In this document: piece after piece, positions 59,675 to 64,000 of the stretch
How the letters are laid out: the number at the start of each line of letters is the position of its first letter
Position numbering within the stretch: the first letter of the stretch is position 1
Source: Cereibacter sphaeroides
Lineage (GTDB): Bacteria; Pseudomonadota; Alphaproteobacteria; Rhodobacterales; Rhodobacteraceae
NCBI GenBank assembly: GCA_003243455.1
Contig: QFQS01000001.1
Coordinates: 1-64,000, forward strand
Length of the DNA: 64,000 nucleotides
Direction: 5' to 3'
Translations under genes and position numbers: made by a program
The notes under the pieces: model-generated
The model's database searches: none
What the model was told of the DNA's origin: nothing
Seen by the model: the letters and a program-made list of their open reading frames with translations, nothing else

Positions 59675-61167
59675 CGGAAAGCTCGGACGATTTCAAATCA
59701 AGGCTACTGTCTGCAAGGCGGTTTCGCGATGCGGCCCGACCCTTCATCGAAGAGGTGCTGTCCTTTTGCCGCCCCGGCCGCGAGAAGGAATTCCAGCGCA
59801 GCCCGAACAGCAAATCCCTGACAGACACCACCAAATTCATCTCGCTTCCCGAGGAACTGGCGACCGATCTCGCTGGCGACCTGGTGACTTACTACACGCC
59901 CCCGGAAAGCAAGTGGCTGGACCTCGAAGCGTCTCAGGCCGACATCGACGACGAAGACGCGGTTCTGGAACTGCTGACCGAGCGCGAAGACGACATCAAG
60001 GGGCTGTTCGAGAGTTCGAACTATTACGACATCGCGCCGCAATGGGGTTTTGAAACCTCATCCCACGGCACCCCTGCCTTGTGGGTCCAGAAGGCGCACT
60101 CGACGCAGCCGATCCATTTCGAAGCCGTCCCCCCGAGCCAGCTTCTGATCACCCCCGGCCACCTCGGCATCCTTGATCGGTTTCGCGAGGTGAGCGTCCA
60201 GGCGTCAACCTTGCCGGCGCTCTTCTTTGGGTGGCAGGTGAACCTCAGCGACCCTATCCTTGCCGCGAAAATCAAGAAGCCCAACGCCTGGTGCAAGGTG
60301 GTCTGGGGCTTCTGGGTCGACTGGTCTGATCCGGGGCGCCCCCTCTGGAAGGCGGAAATTTCCGTCGACGGCAAGCAGGTGCTGGCCCCGATGGTCCTTG
60401 GGGAATTCGCTGTCGCCTGTCCGCTTCTGGTCGGCCGCTTCAACCCTCAATTGGACACACCATGGGGCAGGGGGCCGGGCTGGAAGGCTCTGGCGGACAT
60501 GCGCGTCCTCGACAAGATCGCGGAAGTCACCCTGAGCGGTCTGGACCAGTCGATCCTCAACACGATCATCTACGCGGATGACGGCTTCCTTGATCTCTCC
60601 GAAGGCATTCAGGGCGGCACTGCCATACCCGCATCCCGAGGTTTCACCAAGGACGGGATTTACGACCTGTCGCGAAACGTGAACGTCGATCAGGGCTGGT
60701 TTTCGGAAGAGCGGTTCGAGGAAAAGCTTCGCACGGCCTTCTATCAGAACGGCCCCCGCCAGCGCGGCGAGACACCTCCAACCGCATCGCAATGGTTGGA
60801 CGAACGTCGCCGCGTGCAACAGCGCATCGGCAAACCCTCGGCGCCGCTCTGGACGGAACTGATCGGGCCGATGATCCAGCGCGTCGAGTTTCTGGGCGCG
60901 CAGGCTGGTCTGATCAAGGGTCCGATCACCTTCAACAAGAACGTGGTCAACACCAAGCCGATCTCCCCCCTTCAGAAGGCGCAGAACCAGGATCAGGTCA
61001 TGGTTGCCCAATCGAACCTGCAACTGGCGCAAGGCGTCTTTGGCGATCAGGTCGGCGGCATTGTCGATGGCGTCCAGACTTTCCGCAACATCGTCCAGAA
61101 ATCAGGCGACGAATTGACCGTGATCCGCAAGGAGGAAGCCGTTGCCCCTGCCGCTCCTGCTCAGTGA
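59671..61167 (+). CDS. Portal (head-to-tail connector) protein, podovirus type
   Basis: The 498-aa protein matches the head-to-tail connecting/portal proteins of short-tailed phages (PF12236 type). Recognisable parts are the long N-terminal helices, SLPEELATDLAGDLVTYYTP, the strand region SQLLITPGHLG and the later QNGPRQRGETPPTASQWLDE. Twelve copies would form the DNA entry ring. It starts at GTG 59671 overlapping the previous stop. Confidence 0.88.
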   Translation: MTESSDDFKSRLLSARRFRDAARPFIEEVLSFCRPGREKEFQRSPNSKSLTDTTKFISLPEELATDLAGDLVTYYTPPESKWLDLEASQADIDDEDAVLELLTEREDDIKGLFESSNYYDIAPQWGFETSSHGTPALWVQKAHSTQPIHFEAVPPSQLLITPGHLGILDRFREVSVQASTLPALFFGWQVNLSDPILAAKIKKPNAWCKVVWGFWVDWSDPGRPLWKAEISVDGKQVLAPMVLGEFAVACPLLVGRFNPQLDTPWGRGPGWKALADMRVLDKIAEVTLSGLDQSILNTIIYADDGFLDLSEGIQGGTAIPASRGFTKDGIYDLSRNVNVDQGWFSEERFEEKLRTAFYQNGPRQRGETPPTASQWLDERRRVQQRIGKPSAPLWTELIGPMIQRVEFLGAQAGLIKGPITFNKNVVNTKPISPLQKAQNQDQVMVAQSNLQLAQGVFGDQVGGIVDGVQTFRNIVQKSGDELTVIRKEEAVAPAAPAQ

Positions 61168-61477
61168 AAAAGGCCCGCTTCTGACCTATCTGCAGGGTCT
61201 TTGGCCTTCGAACCCGGCTCTGGTGGAGAAGATACACGCCACCATCCGCACTTTGCTGGAAACGCCTGACGGGGCTATGCTTCTGGATTTGCTGGAAAAA
61301 TCAACGTCACTTTCGCTGACGCCAATTCTTGCGGACACTCGTGCATTAGAAGCACGCAATGCCCAAGGTTTCATCGCGCTCGATCTCAGGAGGATCATGA
61401 GCGATGAAATTGACAAGCTTGTTCAACAAAGAACTGACGCGGGAAGTCCCGGACGCACAGCGCGCCGCAGCCCCTGA
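61142..61477 (+). CDS. Small phage protein overlapping portal and scaffold genes
   Basis: The 111-aa protein has a helical core (VEKIHATIRTLLETPDGAMLLDLLEKS and AQGFIALDLRRIMSDEIDKLVQQR). It starts with TTG 61142 within the portal gene's end and runs into the scaffold gene by 74 bases. No family is recognised. The long overlaps on both sides leave some doubt about its start, though the helical composition looks genuine. Confidence 0.6.
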   Translation: MPLPLLLSEKGPLLTYLQGLWPSNPALVEKIHATIRTLLETPDGAMLLDLLEKSTSLSLTPILADTRALEARNAQGFIALDLRRIMSDEIDKLVQQRTDAGSPGRTARRSP

Positions 61478-62132
61478 CGCTGTTACTCCCGCCGTCACTC
61501 CCCCCGTAGCACCCGCAGCCCCCGACCTATCCTTCATCCCCGGCGATTTCGTCGTGGATGGCAAGCCAGACGTCGGAAAATTCTCGGATCACTACACCGG
61601 CATGGTCGCGGCAGATGCGCAGCGCCGTGAACGCGAGGCTGCAGTTCCCGAAAAATACGACTTCGCCCTGCCTGCGGACATGAAGTTCGAGGGCATGGAT
61701 TTGCCCGAGGACTTCTCGGTCAACGTCGCGGAAGGGTTCGAACCTCTGTTCGGTGAACTCGGCGGCGTGCTGAAGGAACTGGGCGCACCTGCGGAAGCGG
61801 CCGGAAAGCTGACCGGCCTGCTTGCGCGCTATGAGGCCCAGAAAGCCTCGACGGAATTCGCGAACTGGAAAACCGACATGGCCACGCTCGGCACGCCCGA
61901 GCAGCAGAGCGCCCGCGCGAAGAACGTCCAGCGCGCCCTTCAGACGAAACTTCCCGCCGCTGAGGCGGAAGCCCTGTTCTCCGGCCCCCGGATCAGCGCC
62001 GCTGGCATCCGTGCGCTCGAAAAACTGCTTTCCGGCACAAACCTCTCCACCCCGACCACGCCTCCCCCGAACGCTGCTGACGAAGCACTCACCCCCATGG
62101 AGCGCCTCAAGCGCGCGAACATGAAAAAATAG
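61404..62132 (+). CDS. Scaffolding-like phage protein
   Basis: The 242-aa protein has the hallmarks of a head scaffold: an Ala/Pro-rich disordered N-terminus, long charged helices (FGELGGVLKELGAPAEAAGKL, YEAQKASTEFANWKTDMATLG) and a basic C-terminus (MERLKRANMKK) that would bind the coat. Its position directly before the major capsid gene supports this. The start is at ATG 61404. Confidence 0.75.
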   Translation: MKLTSLFNKELTREVPDAQRAAAPDAVTPAVTPPVAPAAPDLSFIPGDFVVDGKPDVGKFSDHYTGMVAADAQRREREAAVPEKYDFALPADMKFEGMDLPEDFSVNVAEGFEPLFGELGGVLKELGAPAEAAGKLTGLLARYEAQKASTEFANWKTDMATLGTPEQQSARAKNVQRALQTKLPAAEAEALFSGPRISAAGIRALEKLLSGTNLSTPTTPPPNAADEALTPMERLKRANMKK

Positions 62133-62143
62133 GAAACTGACCT

Positions 62144-63115
62144 ATGCCCCACACCCTTCCCGAATATGCGAAGACGGTAACGGACGACAAATCCCGCGCT
62201 GTCATCGAACTCTTCCCGGAGGCGTCCGACATTCTTGGTGTCATGCCGTTCAAGTCCGCACCGGGCGGTCGCTATGGCTATATGCGTGAAGGCGCGCTGC
62301 CCGCAAACATGGCCTTCCGCGCGATCAACGAAACGCCGACCGAAGGTTACGGCGTCATCAACGATCTGACGGAACAGTGCTTCCCGATCGCCGGCCATCT
62401 GGACGTCGACCGCGTGCTGATCAACCGCTTCGGCGAAGGTCGCCGTGCCGCGCAAGAAGGTATGGAGATCAAGAAGAAGGCCAAGGTTCTCACCGACACC
62501 ATCATGAACGGTGACAATGCCAGTTCCCCGCGCGAATTCACGGGCCTGAAGCAGCGTCTCCGCGCCGTCGGCTCGGGCAACACCTCGGTTGACGGCTCGA
62601 ACTACGAAAGCCGCATCCTCGCGAACGCAGTCGGTTCGGGTGGTGCAGCGCCTTCGCTGGCCATGCTCGACATCGCGATTTCGCTCGTGACCGACCCGAC
62701 GCATATCCTGATGCCGAAGATGCTGAAGGATCGCCTCGGTGCCGCCACCCGCGACACTGGTGTTTCGGGCTTCTTCACCCAGGACCGTGATGCCCTTGGC
62801 AAGCCGATCGACCGCTACAACGGCATTCCGATCCTGACCGGCTACGGCATCACCCCGTTCGGTGCCTTCCTGCCGTTCAACGAGGTTGCCTTCGGCGGCG
62901 GTTCCGCCGTCACCGCCTCGATCTACATCCTGTCGTTCGCTGAAATGGGCGTCTGCGGTCTTGAGACCTCGCCCATGGAGGTGACAGACATGGGCCTGCT
63001 CAACAATGGCGTCCACTACCGGACGAACATTGAGCATGACGTGGGGATGTGCATGGAAACGCCTTACTCGGCGCTCCGCATGACCTCGATCACCAACGCC
63101 GCCTGGGTCAAATAA
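62144..63115 (+). CDS. Major capsid protein
   Basis: The 323-aa protein has the length, position and composition of a phage major capsid protein. Features are an N-terminal arm, the helical/strand core (PEASDILGVMPFKSAPGG, INETPTEGYGVIND), a P-domain region (TQDRDALGKPIDRYNGIPILTG) and a C-terminal strand set (ICL-type SFAEMGVCGLETSPMEV). This kind of sequence is found in the HK97-fold capsid proteins of BPP-1-like podoviruses. The gene is well expressed by design: an ATG 11 nt after the scaffold stop. Confidence 0.85.
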   Translation: MPHTLPEYAKTVTDDKSRAVIELFPEASDILGVMPFKSAPGGRYGYMREGALPANMAFRAINETPTEGYGVINDLTEQCFPIAGHLDVDRVLINRFGEGRRAAQEGMEIKKKAKVLTDTIMNGDNASSPREFTGLKQRLRAVGSGNTSVDGSNYESRILANAVGSGGAAPSLAMLDIAISLVTDPTHILMPKMLKDRLGAATRDTGVSGFFTQDRDALGKPIDRYNGIPILTGYGITPFGAFLPFNEVAFGGGSAVTASIYILSFAEMGVCGLETSPMEVTDMGLLNNGVHYRTNIEHDVGMCMETPYSALRMTSITNAAWVK

Positions 63116-63126
63116 GGAGGGAAGCG

Positions 63127-63567
63127 ATGTCTTTCTCGAAAAACTACGCAATCGACGCCGCGACCGGCCTTATCAAGCGGGAGCCTGCCCAGGCTGCCGT
63201 GGCCGCGTCGGGCTATATCGGCACCCAGCACGATCAGGGCGCCGCCACCGCAACCGACATGATGCTGATCGCGAACATCGAAGCGATCACCGTCGGCGGC
63301 GCCACCCCGGAAAACTACCGCTTCCGCATGGTGGGTTCGAACCTCGCCAACCGCTCGGACAGCGAGATCATCGGTGAGCAGCACATCGGCGGCGCGGCTC
63401 AGGTCGGCACCGGGGAAACCCGCTCTGCCGCGGCTGGCGATCGTGTCGTCCTGCCGTTCCGCACCGAGAAGAACCGGACCAAGTTCCGCTATGTGGACTT
63501 GTATCTGCTCGTGGCGGGCACCGCGCCGTCGATCACCTTCAGCGCCTATGTGACGAAGGAGATTTGA
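63127..63567 (+). CDS. Putative capsid decoration (cement) protein
   Basis: The 146-aa protein starts MSFSKNYAIDAATGLI and has strand-rich segments (ANIEAITVGGATPE, RFRMVGSNLAN and FRYVDLYLLVAGTAPS), as in capsid cement proteins such as Bbp16 of phage BPP-1. Position right after the major capsid gene, 11 nt downstream, supports a virion role. The start follows AGGAGGG. Confidence 0.68.
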   Translation: MSFSKNYAIDAATGLIKREPAQAAVAASGYIGTQHDQGAATATDMMLIANIEAITVGGATPENYRFRMVGSNLANRSDSEIIGEQHIGGAAQVGTGETRSAAAGDRVVLPFRTEKNRTKFRYVDLYLLVAGTAPSITFSAYVTKEI

Positions 63568-63568
63568 C

Positions 63569-63904
63569 ATGCCCCGGATGGTGAAGATCGAAGCGAACCC
63601 GGATTTCAAAGCCGATGACGCTGGCGAAAAGGAGGCCTTTGCCAAGATCAAGAAGGCGCGTCCTATCGAGGTCGACTATGTGACGGCGATGGAAAACGTG
63701 TCTCAGTCCGGTGGCATGTATCGCATCCAGCCGGAAACGACACAGACCGAAGTGGTTGTCCGAAACCTTGAGGACATGACCACCGAGGAACTGAAAATTC
63801 AGATGCTGGCCGTGGGCGTCACCCCGCAAAAGCAGATGAAACGGGCCGAGGTCATCAGCGCGATCCGCATCAAGCTTAGCGAGATCGAGATCGCCGACGA
63901 GTAG
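63569..63904 (+). CDS. Virion-region phage protein with C-terminal HeH/LEM-like helix pair
   Basis: The 111-aa protein starts MPRMVKIEANPDF and ends in NLEDMTTEELKIQM ... KRAEVISAIRIKL, a short helix-extended-loop-helix pattern like the HeH/SAP-type motif seen in phage virion proteins. It lies between the decoration gene and a terminator, so it ends the head-gene block visible here. Function is unknown. Confidence 0.7.
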   Translation: MPRMVKIEANPDFKADDAGEKEAFAKIKKARPIEVDYVTAMENVSQSGGMYRIQPETTQTEVVVRNLEDMTTEELKIQMLAVGVTPQKQMKRAEVISAIRIKLSEIEIADE

Positions 63905-63932
63905 GCGCCTGTCGCCTCCTGCGGGCGTCCTT

Positions 63933-63966
63933 GAAGGGGGCGGGGGAAACCTCGCCCCCTTCTCAT
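63933..63966 (+). terminator. Terminator after the head-gene block
   Basis: GAAGGGGGCG (63933-63942) and CGCCCCCTTC (63953-63962) form a 10-bp GC-rich stem with a 10-nt loop, followed by TCATTT. It lies 29 nt past the last head gene. Bases 63967-64000 are not part of a supported gene. Confidence 0.7.
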
Positions 63967-64000
63967 TTGGAGCAAATTGAAGTAGCTTTGTCGTGCCGCC

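Larger units (their letters stand above)
42322..64000. mobile_element. Left part of a podovirus-like prophage integrated at tRNA-His
   Basis: From the 3' end of tRNA-His to the window's right edge all genes fit a temperate phage: integrase next to the tRNA, recombination genes, repressor/Cro, replication genes, terminase, portal, scaffold and capsid. The attachment core should lie in the tRNA 3' end; attR and the tail and lysis genes lie beyond 64 kb. Reading frames are intact and overlap tightly, so the element may be functional. The portal and capsid genes resemble those of short-tailed phages. Bases 42322-42417 before the integrase stop hold no gene but contain a direct repeat TTGTCGAATG twice in a row, possibly an integrase arm site. 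Confidence 0.92.

Noticed and set aside
63967..64000. Right-hand attachment site attR
   Set aside because: No copy of the tRNA-His 3' end was seen in the window. The phage tail genes are still missing, so attR must lie further right.

Overview
The window comes from a high-GC alphaproteobacterium, most probably Rhodobacterales (Paracoccaceae/Rhodobacteraceae). The signs are a soxBDAG sarcosine oxidase operon, adjacent dnaG and rpoD, a nrdR-ribD ... ribE-ribB-ribH-nusB set, a hom-glpX pair, a MmcB-family protein, and a tRNA-His that lacks G-1 and carries A73. The genus cannot be fixed from the sequence alone.

Chromosomal part (1 to about 42.32 kb). It opens with the 3' end of an initiator tRNA, followed by a neuB-like synthase, a MltB-like transglycosylase, a methyltransferase and tRNA-Glu. 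A minus-strand block holds recJ, glpX, hom and a small lipoprotein. Next come three TadE/TadG-type pilus accessory genes, then gdh, dps, an EVE-domain gene and a methylamine-dehydrogenase-like flavoprotein. That flavoprotein diverges from soxB-(exported unknown)-soxD-soxA-soxG. Minus-strand rpoD and dnaG follow, then several small exported proteins including a tandem pair of secreted paralogues (27.8-28.6 kb). The riboflavin genes are split: nrdR-ribD at 28.7-30.3 kb and ribE-unknown-ribB-ribH-nusB at 35.6-38.9 kb. Between them lies an opposite-strand capsule module (KpsC, Wza/KpsD-type exporter, KpsS). A mixed tail of small genes leads to a MarR-GNAT fusion and tRNA-His.

Prophage part (42.32 kb to beyond the window). 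A prophage abuts the 3' end of tRNA-His; only its left end is visible. The left arm is a tightly overlapping minus-strand operon: integrase, excisionase-like protein, DUF1364 protein, several unknowns, a RecT-type annealing protein, a RecE-like nuclease, a Gly-X dipeptide-repeat protein, a DUF6948 protein and two small proteins. A divergent repressor/Cro pair at 48.7-49.3 kb is surrounded by copies of a TGTGA-N4-TCACA operator. The right arm runs on the plus strand: RuvC-like resolvase, GcrA-like HTH protein, C5 cytosine methyltransferase, replication initiator-like protein and DnaB helicase. Packaging and head genes follow: candidate small terminase, RHH protein, a proteasome/HslV-like Ntn hydrolase, large terminase, portal, scaffold, major capsid protein and a putative decoration protein. 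The head-gene order looks podovirus-like. Tail and lysis genes and attR lie outside the window.

The best leads are the phage HslV-like protein fused by overlapping codons to the terminase gene, the Gly-X repeat protein in the recET operon, the distributed operator set of the repressor, the exported unknown protein inside the sarcosine oxidase operon, and the tandem secreted paralogues.
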